This document shows, one piece after another, positions 45,085 to 56,515 of a DNA stretch of 64,000 bases. The translations under genes were made by a program, and so were the position numbers. Numbering within the stretch: position 1 is the stretch's first letter; each line of letters opens with the position of its first letter. Source of the stretch: Panorpa germanica (Eukaryota > Arthropoda > Insecta > Mecoptera > Panorpidae); assembly GCA_963678705.1 (NCBI GenBank), contig OY783206.1, positions 13,899,807 through 13,963,806 of the forward strand, given 5' to 3'. The notes beneath the pieces were generated by a model. The model ran no database searches. It was given only the letters and a program-made list of their open reading frames with translations, and was not told the DNA's origin.

Positions 45085-45765
45085 TTAGAGGGTGTGAAGA
45101 AGAAAAGAAAGACCGAAAAGAGTAGATGACGAGGTTGGAAAGAGAAAAAAAGGAATGGAAAAATGTAAAAGCAGAAAGTGAAAGCAGAAGAGATGAAGCA
45201 ATTAGAAAAGGAGAAGAAGAACGAAAGAAAAGGGAATGAGAATTAAAAGAAGGAATTTAAGAGATGGAGCAAGAAATGGCCAGGAGAAGGGAAAATAGAG
45301 TTAATATAGTGATTAGAGGCAGAGGCGGCTCTTGTAAGAGCCTCGCATTCTCGCGTAACAACCCAAGTAGAGAAATTCATTACTATATATGTATTTGAAT
45401 CTCGCGCCTTGCTCTTTAGAAATCATTTAGAAACATGTACATTAGTTTTTCATCATTAATATTTGTCGTCTTTGTATTTTTTTTGTCAATTATCATCAAA
45501 AATACTTATTTACAATTTAATCTCGCAAAGATCTGCCACCCCGGGGCATTGCAAAGTTCTGCCGCTGGGGGCGTCGCAAAAATCTACAACCTGGTTAGAG
45601 GTATGAAAGCAAGTAAAGTGGTGGAAGAACTCAGAAAAGAAGTAAAGAAATGGTTAGTAGGAAAGCTGAAAGAGGAAGTAAAGATAACAGAGGTCTACGC
45701 AGTAGGGAAGCAAAAAAAGATAATAAGAGCAAAATGTGAATCGAGGTGTGTATTGAGATTGTAGT
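45085..45765 (+). pseudogene. LINE ORF1 (coiled-coil/RRM-like) relic, split by a MITE
   Basis: The left part is a long lysine/glutamate/arginine-rich stretch in several frames (coiled-coil-like), ending EMEQEMARRRENRVNIVIRG at 45319. After a 274-bp insertion the frame resumes as MKASKVVEELRKEVKKWLVG, then EVKITEVYAVGKQKKIIRAK to 45764. The arrangement coiled coil, NNIVIRG, then an EVYxxGxKK core is that of ORF1 nucleic-acid chaperones of insect LINEs. The coiled-coil part carries stops and frameshifts. Confidence 0.65.
45320..45593. mobile_element. hAT-type MITE inserted in the LINE ORF1
   Basis: It starts CAGAGGCGGCTCTTG and ends CTACAACCTG, flanked by attagagg (45312-45319) and gttagagg (45594-45601), a 7-of-8 target duplication of hAT length. 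Removing one flank and the insert restores the ORF1 frame, which fixes the boundaries. A perfect stem ggctctt/aagagcc lies just inside the left end. The inverted ends agree only at CAG, so the family assignment is moderate. Confidence 0.65.
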
Positions 45766-47100
45766 TGTGTACATTTGAATATATGTTTTTGGGGGCAATG
45801 ATATAAAAGAAAAGAACTAAAACATTGAAATGTAGGTCTTTGCAGATGCCTGTTACACAAAGAAGATAGAATTCTACATTTTTCCAGCGTCGGGTTGGAC
45901 TGTGGGCGGGAGTGCAGAGGGCAGTACAGAACTTGTAAGCGAAACATTAATATTGGATAGGTTAAATCAAATATACTCATGAAATAATCAAGTCAATATT
46001 TTTAATTTCAAAATGTAATTAAAATTTAAAATGTAATTACGAATCAATTTATTACATTTAATGAAATAAATATATTATATAAACTTCGGTTCGGTTCAAA
46101 GCAGACGCTAGTTACGATAAAATATTTGATGCGAGGAAAACAAAGTGTTACAGCAACCAACTGAGTTATATTTTAAGACATATCTGATACTACGAGTATA
46201 TTATACCCTGGCCTTCATTAAGAATCTTTCTAGACTAGTGCAGAGTTTTCTAGAACTTAATATTTCTCTGCTCTTAATTATTATAGAAGTATCTAGACTT
46301 CTGCTTGTGACAGTATTACCCGTATTTCCCAAGTCTTCTTCCTTAATGTGACAAAGATAAAACCGGAAGTCAAGTATAAATGAAATACTTACTAAGTTCG
46401 TTTCATAGTAAATATTTTTTTGTACTTATTGCCAAGTAGTTCTCAGCGTTCATCCAGCCAAGTTATAATAACTCTTAGCTATTAACTTATGAGTATGTGT
46501 GGCAGTGGCGCTGTACGCTGTGATCTTGGTGGTGGTGTTGGTACTTATATGAGGGCAATTTATTGTAAGTTATGTTCGTATATTTGTAGCGAATACAGTA
46601 TAATAATAAACACTTATTTCTTAGCTTTATTATATATATAAATAATGTTTCTGTTATGAAAAACAGGCTGAGAGAAATCTACTTTTTTGTTAAATTAAAA
46701 TTAGAGTTTTACCATATTAGGTATGCACTGCACTTTTGCTTTTTTCGATATTTCACTCCACTGTGAAACACTTGATGATTATATAGAGATAGATGTCATC
46801 ATTTAAAAGGTTTCACAGCTCTGACATAATTAAAAAATCTTTCTTTGAATATTTTGCATAAATCTTAAGGAAAGTTGGAAAAAATTCTAAGTGTAACTTC
46901 GAAATGAACGAAGATATGATTTTTTTTCAGCGCTATGGTCTTTTTTCTTATTCATCTTTTTCTACGGTGATTTCAACTGCTGTATCATAATTGCTAATCA
47001 ATGCAGTGTATAGCTTGTTAATAATGTACATTCGTCTCAATAAGAAACTATCGCAGTACTGCAATCTTAACCGGATCACCTTGTTAAGGTGTATGGTACG
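45766..47100. other. Gene-free DNA
   Basis: No recognisable coding region or named repeat. Confidence 0.3.
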
Positions 47101-47737
47101 CAATTGTTGATTGAAATTGATGTTAATAAATATGTATTGGCGTGTCTATTTTAATAAATATCTAAATGTTGAGGGAGATGTAGCAATTATAAATTTGAAT
47201 TGTAGTTTTAGTGCTAGAGATGTCGGCCATTTGTATAACGTGAAATGCATTTTAACGTCAGTGCTGTGGTAATGTTTTGTAGCTGTTGGTCAAAATAATC
47301 AAGTAAAGTCAAAGAATAATAAGTTTTTACTTTATCTAACCCTGTTAAGACAGACATAATATTAAAATTTTATTGTTCCTTGAAATAGCTGTATTATATT
47401 TGATATTTTGATATATAAATACAAATAGCAGAGATTTATGAGCTGTAAGGTTGGTGACCTGTGAACTTGTCAGAGTTCTGTCAAGAATATATCTCTTTTA
47501 CGCTCTGTTGTATACAAGAGATGGCAACATAGCGGTTGTAAGGTCACATGCATTTGGAATGTTGCACAACCTTTAATAATTAAAGAGACAAAATGACTTT
47601 TTTAATTGTTAATATCTTCTAACATATAAGGAGTTATTAAAATATAATTGAACATTTGAGGTTCTAGTAACCCACTTATCAATATATAGTACTACACTTT
47701 TATATAACATAAATCAAGATATAGGACACAAGTCCAT
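47101..47737 (+). mobile_element. Family B element copy 3
   Basis: Begins inside the family at gcaattgttgattgaaattg (left terminus lost) and runs to the right end gacacaagtcca. All internal blocks, including the tctcttttacgctctgttgt hairpin and aattgaacatttgaggttct, are present. Confidence 0.6.
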
Positions 47738-48289
47738 TATATAAAAATAATGTATAATAATGCGCCTGCATTTGTTGACTATATACGAGTAAAGATATTA
47801 GTGCAATTGTTTCTACATAAAGCATACTAATATATAGTTATATAGATCTAGTATGCCGCTTATAAACTATTTTCAACACACCTAACATGACATCCTGCAT
47901 TGTTCTTTGATATAATACGGTATTTTCTCGGATAGCTTCATATATTTTACAAATTATTAATAGTTATTTGACACTTATGTATAATGTTAATTCGACCTTT
48001 TAATTAAGCACGTTCGAAATTTTACCAAATTATTGTGCACGTCAAGATAGTCTTGACAAAATACCAAAGGTGCTGGATAAGAATACAAACGTTAAAATTT
48101 GTAATTTATATATTTACGCACATTTTGAAATTATGCTGGCAGTATTAATATCAAAAGAAGTATTTTGTCATTCTAATAAATGCGAGATTTAAAGAAAAAC
48201 ATATGGTACAAAATTTAATTCAAGCATTAAAAATGTATTTTATTGAATATGACACTTTTGTTGATTTCATCCGATGATTTAATTATATA

Positions 48290-48595
48290 CAGGGTGTTTG
48301 GTAGCAAGGTGCAAAGCCTTAAGGGGATGATAGTTGACACCATTTAGAACATTTTGAACCATACATGTTTTTTTTTTATAAAAACACAATTTCTGACATT
48401 TAAATGCCAACAGTGGCGGAATTTAAGTTGGTATGTTAATTGTTTTTTTTTTTGGCGTTTGTCAGATGTGTACCTAATCTATGAAACAAAGTTTCAAAAT
48501 AAAAAAGCAGACTTCCGCTAAGACATGTATGGCTCAAAAGTTCTAAATGATGTCAACCATTAAGCCTTTGCACCTTGCTACCAAACACTACCCTG
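48290..48595. mobile_element. Tc1/mariner-type MITE, about 80-bp inverted repeats
   Basis: The left arm cagggtgtttggtagcaagg continues gtgcaaagcc through accatttagaac to gaaccatacatgt. Its inverse at the right ends gcaccttgctaccaaacact then accctg. TA (in TATA) flanks both sides, as for Tc1/mariner elements. Arms of roughly 80 bp with a few indels and a 306-bp length leave no coding capacity. Confidence 0.8.
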
Positions 48596-48597
48596 TA

Positions 48598-48930
48598 TAG
48601 GACATTTTAGGAATTGTAAATTTTTAATCAATCTTATGTGTTGCTTCTGAAATCAAAGACTTTTATTTTAGTAATTTACATACACATTATAATAATTACA
48701 CTGTTTAACTTAAAAACATACTATCTTACTTGAAATCAAAGAAACAACATTTAAAGTTTATTATTTAAATTGTTAATTGCTTTTTATCTAATTATATAAT
48801 ATATAACTTAACATTATGCACAGTGAGTTCTGTGAGCTAACTAATATATATCATTAGCTCATCTCACAAGAAAGCAATTGTAATAACTCTGGTCAGTGTT
48901 ATCAACTAAAGAAATACTCGTATAATTTCT
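48598..48930 (+). repeat. Family A repeat copy with terminal module
   Basis: Contains the full order of family A blocks (aggaattgtaaatttttaat to taacattatgcacagtgagt). After a shortened middle it ends with the module ctggtcagtgttatcaacta with aagaaat. Non-coding. Confidence 0.6.
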
Positions 48931-48934
48931 ATAT

Positions 48935-49055
48935 AAGGCTCATATTTGCTAGCTTGTCACAAGTTAATAACGGAGTTCAATTTCCACTTCTCATATAGAT
49001 ATTGTCTTCAAATATAAGGTTCACACTAGCTAGCTTACCACAAACTAGTATTAGT
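48935..49055. repeat. Repeat family I, second locus
   Basis: Carries tttgctagcttgtcacaagt, agatattgtctt and ctagcttaccacaaac, the inverse of motifs at 16190-16345. Non-coding. Confidence 0.4.
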
Positions 49056-51045
49056 GTACCTTTGCGTTATATTTTCTACCTTGGTTTCGGAACGTAACTC
49101 TCATTTCCATGCGATATACTTTCGCCTAGTTTCCGCGCTATACGAGAACCAACCACATTACATTTAATTAATATCACATATTTAACGATACATTCTATTT
49201 GTTGTACACCGGATGCGTTATCAGTTGGTTATGCAAATGAATAACTTTTGTACGAGATAAACAAATATTTATATATAAACATATGTCAAATATCACTTAC
49301 GGCCCTTTTTTAAAATGTAAATAAACAATGATACATGTAATTCACTAACACAGTGACACACCCCATCGTTTCGGTTTCGACTCCTATACAAAACCCATAA
49401 CATATTGATTGTCTGTCAGTTTACAAGCCAGGAGTATCAGGGTATGAGTTTGGGGTCTAGGCCCGGGGGTTGTTCGGTTATTTTACAACCCCGTTTTACG
49501 CTCTCGTAATATAAATAATAAATGATATGTCGCTCTGTTTTGACTCCCTTAACAGCAGCTCAAGTTTTGAAGTACCCTTATTTTACAAAAATGCTACCCT
49601 CTTATGACTTTTGGTAATCAGATAAGATAAGTACTCTCTAGTCGACAGAATAGCATCTACCTCTAACTATTGCTGACACGGTATTTATTTATTAATTTAT
49701 TTAAATAACTACATCGATATAATGCATACTTTTTGTTTTTTTTTTAAATAAATTTCTCTGAATTATTTAAGTCTGTTTTATAAGATAGTTATTTTCTTTG
49801 TTTATAAATAATATATATTCTTAGATGCTTCACATTTTTTGTAAAGGAAACAGAAGAAGTTCCAGATAAGCTTGTTTTTTTGCTTCACATAAATATACAA
49901 CTAGGATGTTGAAGGGGAATGGGGAAGGAGACGGGGACGAACTTCCCTATGAGAAGAGCGTAATGGTATTTTACAGAATATATTTTTAAATATTTTATTA
50001 AATATTCAGACAGCACAAAGACTGACGGAAATCATTTTTAAGATTCTATTTTAGCATCTATCATGAGATGTTCAATGACACGACAGATAATGAAATATTT
50101 CGGTGTTCAATGAATTTTGGGCATGATTTTAGGAATCATTTGTATCACTATTACCCATTATCTTTATATAGATACGTAAGAGCTAATGGATATGGATGAA
50201 AATCAACATTAGCATCATCTATGATCCAAAAGTAATAATAATTCTAATTCGATATGATACATATGCCTGTTATTTCTATACCTTCCTAATACTTTCACCT
50301 TAAGACATTTTGATTTCCCTTTACCTAAATTTATGTATTGGATTCCCTCGTTCGTTATACTTGTTAATTCATTATTACTTGCGAGCTTATCAACATCACA
50401 CCAAAAACGTTTCATTCCTACTCAAGTAGAAATACATAAATAATCACACTGGCTCACCCAACTACTTACAAATACTTTATCCTTCTTCCAAGCGATGCGG
50501 TGAACGTTGATTCAAATGTTAATGAGTCAAATATTGGAAGATAGACATGGCAAGTTTCCTACTACATGGTGAACGAATGTTTGATACGAATGATTTATTT
50601 ATTTTATTAATTTGTTGGTATTATTGACACTGACACTGTTTAACAAAAACTTTCAAGTAAATAAAGAAACCTTCAAGTATAAAACATTCCTTTGTTGAAC
50701 GATTCGTGCAGCAGTGCATGACATGTGAATCAAGTGTGTGGTGGGGGTAGAAAAATCGCTTTAGAGGCTGGTCAAAAGACCGACAACAGCCCGAACTTCT
50801 TCCAACGTGAACTTTGAACACATAACATTGGACACACTAAGTTTTAGCATCCAACATTGGAAGGTGTACAAATACAAATAATATTAAAGCTTTCATTCCT
50901 AATAAAGCTATCTGCCTGTACTTAAGTTATCTCAAACTTAATTAAATTAAATATGAAATTAAAATGTGGGTTTCGTTTCCTTTTTTAACAGTTCAAACTG
51001 ATTTATAAAAGATCACCAACGCTTCGACTCTCGATTCCGTTTCAG
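49056..51045. other. Gene-free DNA
   Basis: No recognised gene. A purine-rich island (about 49910-49945) and ordinary AT-rich sequence. Confidence 0.3.
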
Positions 51046-51125
51046 GTTGTACACATTGAAGAGACGACAAACTGTCTTAGGATATAGAGAACGCGCAATC
51101 GGCGTCGCAAGTATTCTGTCGCAGT
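51046..51125 (+). other. Candidate exon, plus strand
   Basis: A pyrimidine-rich acceptor (ctctcgattccgtttcag, ending 51045) precedes an 80-nt segment that is open in one frame: LYTLKRRQTVLGYRERAIGV then ASILSQ. It ends at gcagt|gtgaga (donor GT at 51126-51127). The frame also continues open beyond the donor. The family is not recognised. The evidence is compositional and from splice-like motifs only. Confidence 0.25.
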
Positions 51126-51861
51126 GTGAGAGAGCCCTAATACCATGTCATTTTTGTTACATTCTTTCCCAGATATCAGTCAATTCTTTTAGAGTTATAA
51201 TTGCTCTAATTTTAGATATGGATATTGGAAGATATATGAAAGCCTTAAGATTATATTTCCAAGGCAACGTCCAATTAAAATCTTCGAAACTTCCAATTTA
51301 TTTCATTTAAAACAAAAGTGTCTATATTTATTCCTTATTAAATTTTAATTGGTTTCTATTTCTGATTACTTCTGTTATTATTTCTGTTAAATAATGCTTT
51401 AGCAGTAATTGGTTACTTAAAAATAAATGTATCAAAAACAAGTATTAACAAAGAATATTGGAAAGAATATACGCTCGCTTCTTAGTAGTATACATGCGTG
51501 CTTTTGGACGAATGTTTGGTATTCGTTGTATGAAGACGCATGGTTATCATATCTGTATACCATTCATGTATCTGTTCACGAACGTTTACTGTTCTGGGAA
51601 TCGAACAATCGACAAAAATCAGGAATAGACGAACACGCACGAGTGTACGCCGGGTTAGAAGGTGTTCTAAGAATGCCAATTGTCTATCACGCTAATCACA
51701 GAACGTAAATGTTACCTTACAAAGTACTTGCTATATTTTACTTAAAGAAAATCTGGTAATATAAAAGCATCTTATTTTATAGCTTAAAAGCCTTTTTCCT
51801 TAAAAAGATATTCTTATAGGTTTATAATTACGAGTATATAAGACATTTAATGAAACTTATT

Positions 51862-52330
51862 ATTTTTTTATTTATTATTATATTAATTGTGTGCATTTTG
51901 GCTTTACAATCTACATTCCTAATACATTTCATAGAACTTCAAATTCTATTTCCAAAAGTACTTTCTGGTTCTTCTTCTCTTCTTCTCTTCTCACCGTTTC
52001 CTCATCTCTTGTCTTCTTTGTCGACAAACCCTATTATATTTTCACTATACTTTCTTACCTTCTGTCTTCACTTTCACTTCTCCCGCCTTTTACGTCTATC
52101 ACTTTGTTTCTTTTGTCTGACCATTGTGGTTTGGAATGGCAACTACGTGTTCGCATGGTTTTATTAGACATCACTTCTGATTAAAATCACTTCTGCTCTG
52201 GCGTTCCTTCTCTTTCCTCGTTCCTTTTCTCTATCTCCGCCATCCACCTCTTCCCTTCACTGCCTCGCTTTAATAACTGCACAATATTCTTTTCGCTTAT
52301 TACCTTTTTCTGACATGAAAACTTAATGTA
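51862..52330 (-). repeat. LINE 3' tail copy 2 (minus orientation)
   Basis: Homologous to 3925-4140 over the first part (attattatattaattgtgtg, ggctttacaatctaca, ctaatacatttcat, ccaaaagtactttctggttc). It extends further into a CT-rich part whose complement encodes an E/K/R-rich sequence like the LINE ORFs elsewhere in the window. The plus-strand hydrophobic frames here (51850-52184) are complements of that charged sequence, not genes. Confidence 0.45.
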
Positions 52331-52349
52331 GTCCAATGTTTCAATCTCC

Positions 52350-52655
52350 TATGTTAATAAAACTTATGTGTTTCTTCTGAAATCAAAGACTTTTATTTTA
52401 GTAATTTACATACACATTATAATAATTAAACTGTTTAACTTAAATCATACTATCTTACCTGAAATCAAAGAAATTACATTTAAAGTTTATTATTTAAATT
52501 GTCAATTCCTTTTTATCTAATTTTATAATAACTTAACATTATGCACAGTGAGTTCTGTCAACTGTGTTGACCGTTGGCACACACTACAATGAAAGTAGCT
52601 ACAACTTATATATACAGTTAGCTCATCTGACCAGTATGCAGTTGGGAGGTCTTAT
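52350..52655 (+). repeat. Family A repeat copy
   Basis: Contains tgaaatcaaagacttttatt, acacattataataattaaac, taacattatgcacagtgagt, tgttgaccgttggcacacac, tacaatgaaagtagctacaa and ctcatctgaccagtatgcag. Non-coding. Confidence 0.65.
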
Positions 52656-52904
52656 TTTCCAAAAAGGCAACTAAAGCACTAAAAGCCACCAGCATAGTAG
52701 GAAGTCTTCCATGATAGAACATTGATCAGCATTAGAAATAGGCCAACGTTAGGTAAATTAGTAAGTGATGACAGTTTGACATCAATATTATATAATCAAG
52801 AAGGTGTAACAGCACTTGCTTTGTTTCTAAAGAAAGCAAAACAAAATGCAAATGTCCCGGTTGCAAAGGTTTTGAATTTTTCTCACATAAATAATTCCGA
52901 CAGC

Positions 52905-52945
52905 TTAGGGCGGACTCGAACCCAATGCCTTGGGCGTTGTAAGCA
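52905..52945 (-). repeat. tRNA-like B-box (possible SINE relic)
   Basis: The minus strand reads ggcattgggttcgagtccgc, a perfect polymerase III B box (GGTTCGAGTCC) with T-stem-like flanks. No credible anticodon arm or A box was found, so a tRNA gene is not called. Confidence 0.3.
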
Positions 52946-54211
52946 TCCACACTATTATTTTAAATATACTAATAAATACCACATGTTATTTCGAATATTA
53001 TCATAGTATAAATTTCAATAATATTTCCCGTATCAGCGGCAGTAATTGAATCGAAAATAATATAAAATTATGAATTTATATCTCTCACAGATATGCAATT
53101 ATTTATTTCATAATAATAATATACAGTATGCAGTTGTATTTCATCATGATAATAGATGATATAGCGATACTTTAAAATACAATATAATGCAGTCGTATGT
53201 GTGTGTATCGTGGAATACGCTTAATTGGTATTTATTAAAATAAAAAATTATATGGACAGGCTGTGTATATTGACAGTAAAAATATTTCAAAATGTTATTG
53301 ATGTACTTCCAAAATAAATAAACCGAGAGTTTAACTAGAAATAAACATGGGGAGAAGAATAATACCCCATGCTGCACGGGGATACAATAAGGGTTAATAA
53401 GGCAAAAACACAAACAAAAATAAATAGAAACAGTAATCAAAATGTTTTAATTACTGGTGGTTTTAATTGTAGGGATGTTTTTTAATTAAACATTTTATTT
53501 GATTGATTGATGGTAAACTGATGTATTGATTGTTGTTAATTATTTATGCTACAAGTACTTCCTATTACACGGTTTGTATGGCACGCGCTCTATGAAATCA
53601 CTGGAGATTATTTTATTTTTAAGATAAGATACAAAAGAATTTTCACATTTTATGAAATAGTAAGATGTACTAGAATTGAGTTGTTCAAAACATGGTCACA
53701 ATATTTTTTGCGCATTGTAGGAATTCTCGATATAGGAAGTCGCGTTATTTGATGGACAGCTAAGTACATATTTAAAAAACTCAGAATTGGCCAGACAGAA
53801 ATTAATATGCTGTATTAGTAATTTTTTTGTATAATTATTCAAGATTTCTTATTCATTTTCAAGTTAATGTTGGTTTTAGTGATAGCCGGCGCTTGGATGC
53901 GTCTTGTAACGACACAAGCAGTGATCATGACGGATCACGTGCTATCGTTCTTACGCGTTCAGCTTCCTCCATGACATGAACACCAACTTACGACAGTTAG
54001 AATCTGATAGTCGTAGAGTTCACAGCTCAAACAAAGCGTCACAATTGTCGTTTAATAAATATAATTTAACTAAACCGTCACCATTTATAACGACGCCGAG
54101 AACCATCCATAGGCCTTACGATGCATTTGTAAGCATTCATGTCTAATGTAAACGTCAGATTGCATTTATTTTACACTAAGTTAATAGCGGTAGACTTTAG
54201 AAGATTCTAGA
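52946..54211. other. Gene-free DNA
   Basis: AT-rich. Holds a small palindrome (catgggg...ccccatg, about 53346-53371). No gene is recognised. Confidence 0.3.
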
Positions 54212-54673
54212 TCATTCTCACTCACTGTTTTAATTTTGTATTTAATATAAATTGTATAGCATATGGGAATATGCGTAGTCATTCTCCGCACCATTTCATG
54301 TTACTAATTTTAATGTTTAATAATTTGATATTTAATTTACGTTTTCTTTGTTTTTTTTATAACCTTACTATATTATACTATAACCTCCAAAATGTGACAA
54401 TCTGTCAGAATGCAGTATAAATTGTTTTTAAAAATGTCAATTTGTTGAAAATAAAGAAGTAAAAATAATTTCTATTACTTGCTATTAAAATCAGCAATTT
54501 TAATTATTCTGAAATGAATTTTATCTAACTGTGGAACTGTCAAAATTTATATTACTAACGACGCATACGCATCAACTAAATTAGCTAAACTCAAATTAAA
54601 ACACAAGTGTGACAAGGAATTCTAAAAATCTGAAATCTAGATTAAAATATTGTGATACAGTGAGTGGGAATGA
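54212..54673. mobile_element. MITE family D copy 2
   Basis: Inverted ends tcattctcactcactg and cagtgagtgggaatga (one mismatch in 16). Internal blocks (tagcatatgggaatatgcgt, aacctccaaaatgtgacaat, actaaattagctaaactcaa) match 6141-6570. It is 462 bp and non-coding; the target duplication is not clear. Confidence 0.7.
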
Positions 54674-55624
54674 GGTTTTAGGTACACATTTCAACATATT
54701 AATTTAACTTCAGCGCTACTATTTATCGAAATCAAGTATCTCTCAACTATCATCAACTGTCTCTCCAGGATTTCTTCTTAGAATTTAATCCTATCCATTT
54801 AGTTCTATAGAAAAATGATTGTTGTTCTTAAAAGTTGATCGTGCTCTATTAGTAATAATGTCGGCCTAAATTTAGTGAGTACAAAGGGGTCCTAACCCGC
54901 TACTGTGTCCCTGCTTTATTTAAGTACATATTTCCAGATTTACAACCCCATTATCTCAATGTCACGTCCGCGTTTATATCCCCGTGCCCCGTGATGATCC
55001 GCTGCCTGCAGGGGACAAGACGCCTAATCCTTGATAAAGGAACGGGGTTTGTGGGTAAAGAGGGGGTGAGTGGTCCCGGTATACTGTATTCCATTATACG
55101 ATATTTCGATTCAACTGTTTCAACCGCATTTTATGTCCTATAGTTGCTAGTTGTACAGTCGTAACTTCTCCTGATACAAGGTAGGGTGCAGCACAGGTCA
55201 TAAGTCGTCGGTAGTTGGGCCCGACACATGTGCATTCGATATGTCGTTGATATTAATATTTGTAAAATCGTTTTTCATTTCTTATCGTCGTTACAGTTTT
55301 CTTTATATATAAATGGATAATTTACTGTTAACACAAAAGAAAAAAAGAATGGAAAACAATAGGATGAAATGGGAAAACTGAAAATGGGGAAATGGTAAGG
55401 GTTGTTTATGTCAATGTCACGTTCGGCAGTCCTGTGGAATCTTTTGCACGATTTGGAGACATTTCCCTATGAAAGGACGCCACACTGTTAAAATTATGCC
55501 ACACTTGTTATTTTTCTAGAGTTTTTTTTATAAAATCATATTGTATTTGCTACATTAATGTTTCGAATTTCGCAAAGCTTCTCTGGTTTCATTATTTATC
55601 TAATTCTGTTTTTTTTTATTTCAG

Positions 55625-55666
55625 AATTTGACGCGATTTCAACGACGAGGTCATATTTCCCTGAAG
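55625..55666 (+). other. Candidate 42-nt microexon
   Basis: A very strong acceptor (ctgtttttttttatttcag, ending 55624) and a good donor (gaag|gtaatt) bound a 42-nt segment divisible by three. It is open in two frames: NLTRFQRRGHISLK in phase 0, or FDAISTTRSYFPE in the shifted phase. The second resembles the RxYFPExWLW motif that follows the bait region of thioester-containing/alpha-2-macroglobulin proteins, but 13 residues are too few to prove this. The neighbouring DNA is transposon-rich and no adjacent exon was identified. Confidence 0.4.
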
Positions 55667-55680
55667 GTAATTTATTTTAA

Positions 55681-56030
55681 TTAATTTTGGTTTATTATGT
55701 TTATATCTGTGAGGAATTCGAGTACCTTTTTAATTTCTTCTGGATTGTCTGAGAGCATGTCCTTTAGTTCACCACTGATATGTTTTGTTCTTTGCGTTTG
55801 ATATTGTGGGCAGGTTACTAGTAGATGATGGACTATTATTTGCGTCTGACAGTTGCTGCACTGCGGAACTGTTGTTTCACTGATTAAATGTTGATGCGTC
55901 AATCTCGTATGTCCAGTTAGTAGTCTGAAGATGTTTTTTTCGAATTGTCTATTGCTTTGATAAGAAGATTCCCACTTTTTTGTATTTTCCTTAATCAATC
56001 TCAATTTGTTGCTACTTATTTGCTTCCAGT
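55681..56030 (-). pseudogene. LINE ORF2 C-terminal relic (Jockey/I-like)
   Basis: From about 56030 on the minus strand it reads YWKQISSNKLRLIKENTKKW, then SYQSNRQFEKNIFRLLTGHT, RLTHQHLISETTVPQC and SNCQTQIIVHHLLVTCPQYQ, ending at TAA 55681-55683. TGHTRLTHxHL followed by a CxxC...H...C cluster is the standard C-terminal module of Jockey/I-like LINEs after RNase H. A TAG lies just upstream, and earlier domains are missing. Confidence 0.8.
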
Positions 56031-56484
56031 ACTATCTGGTTTTGAATTTGCCTCCCTTTTTATACTAATCTATTAAGTCTAAGTGCAATATATCAGAGAC
56101 TGGATTTCCTTCTATATATACATTTAATTCACTTATTTTGGCGTGCAAAATTTTTCTTTGGTAATGGTTTCCTTAAAAATACTTTCTGAGAAGATATCAT
56201 TTAGTAAATTTAATAGAGGATTTGTCACAACATTTTTGAGTTGGTCGCTGAACTTAAAAGTTAGTTAACATGATCAGGTTAGGAAAAAAAAAAATAATTC
56301 TTTAGTTGGTTTATCACTTAACTCATTAAACGCACTGAGCCTGACCGAAAGAAAATTATTATAGATTCGAGATTATAATTTCGTGTGTGCGCCATGTGTC
56401 AAACATTTGCCGTATTGTTTGTCTCCCTTAAAATAGAGTGCTTCAAAATTAATTTAGAATAGGTGCCCCTTTTTTATAATCTCG

Positions 56485-56515
56485 CATGCCCCTCCAAGCC
56501 GGCTCTATACAGGTA
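56485..56515. repeat. Possible hAT MITE end
   Basis: Tctcgcatgcccctccaagc then cggctct resembles the terminus of the MITE at 45320 (cagaggcggctct, agcctcgcattctcgcg). Only one end is visible. Confidence 0.25.

Noticed and set aside
51850-52184. Hydrophobic 97-105-codon frames resembling membrane proteins
   Set aside because: They are the complement of a charged LINE-type sequence on the minus strand; CT-rich DNA gives leucine/serine/phenylalanine-rich shadows.
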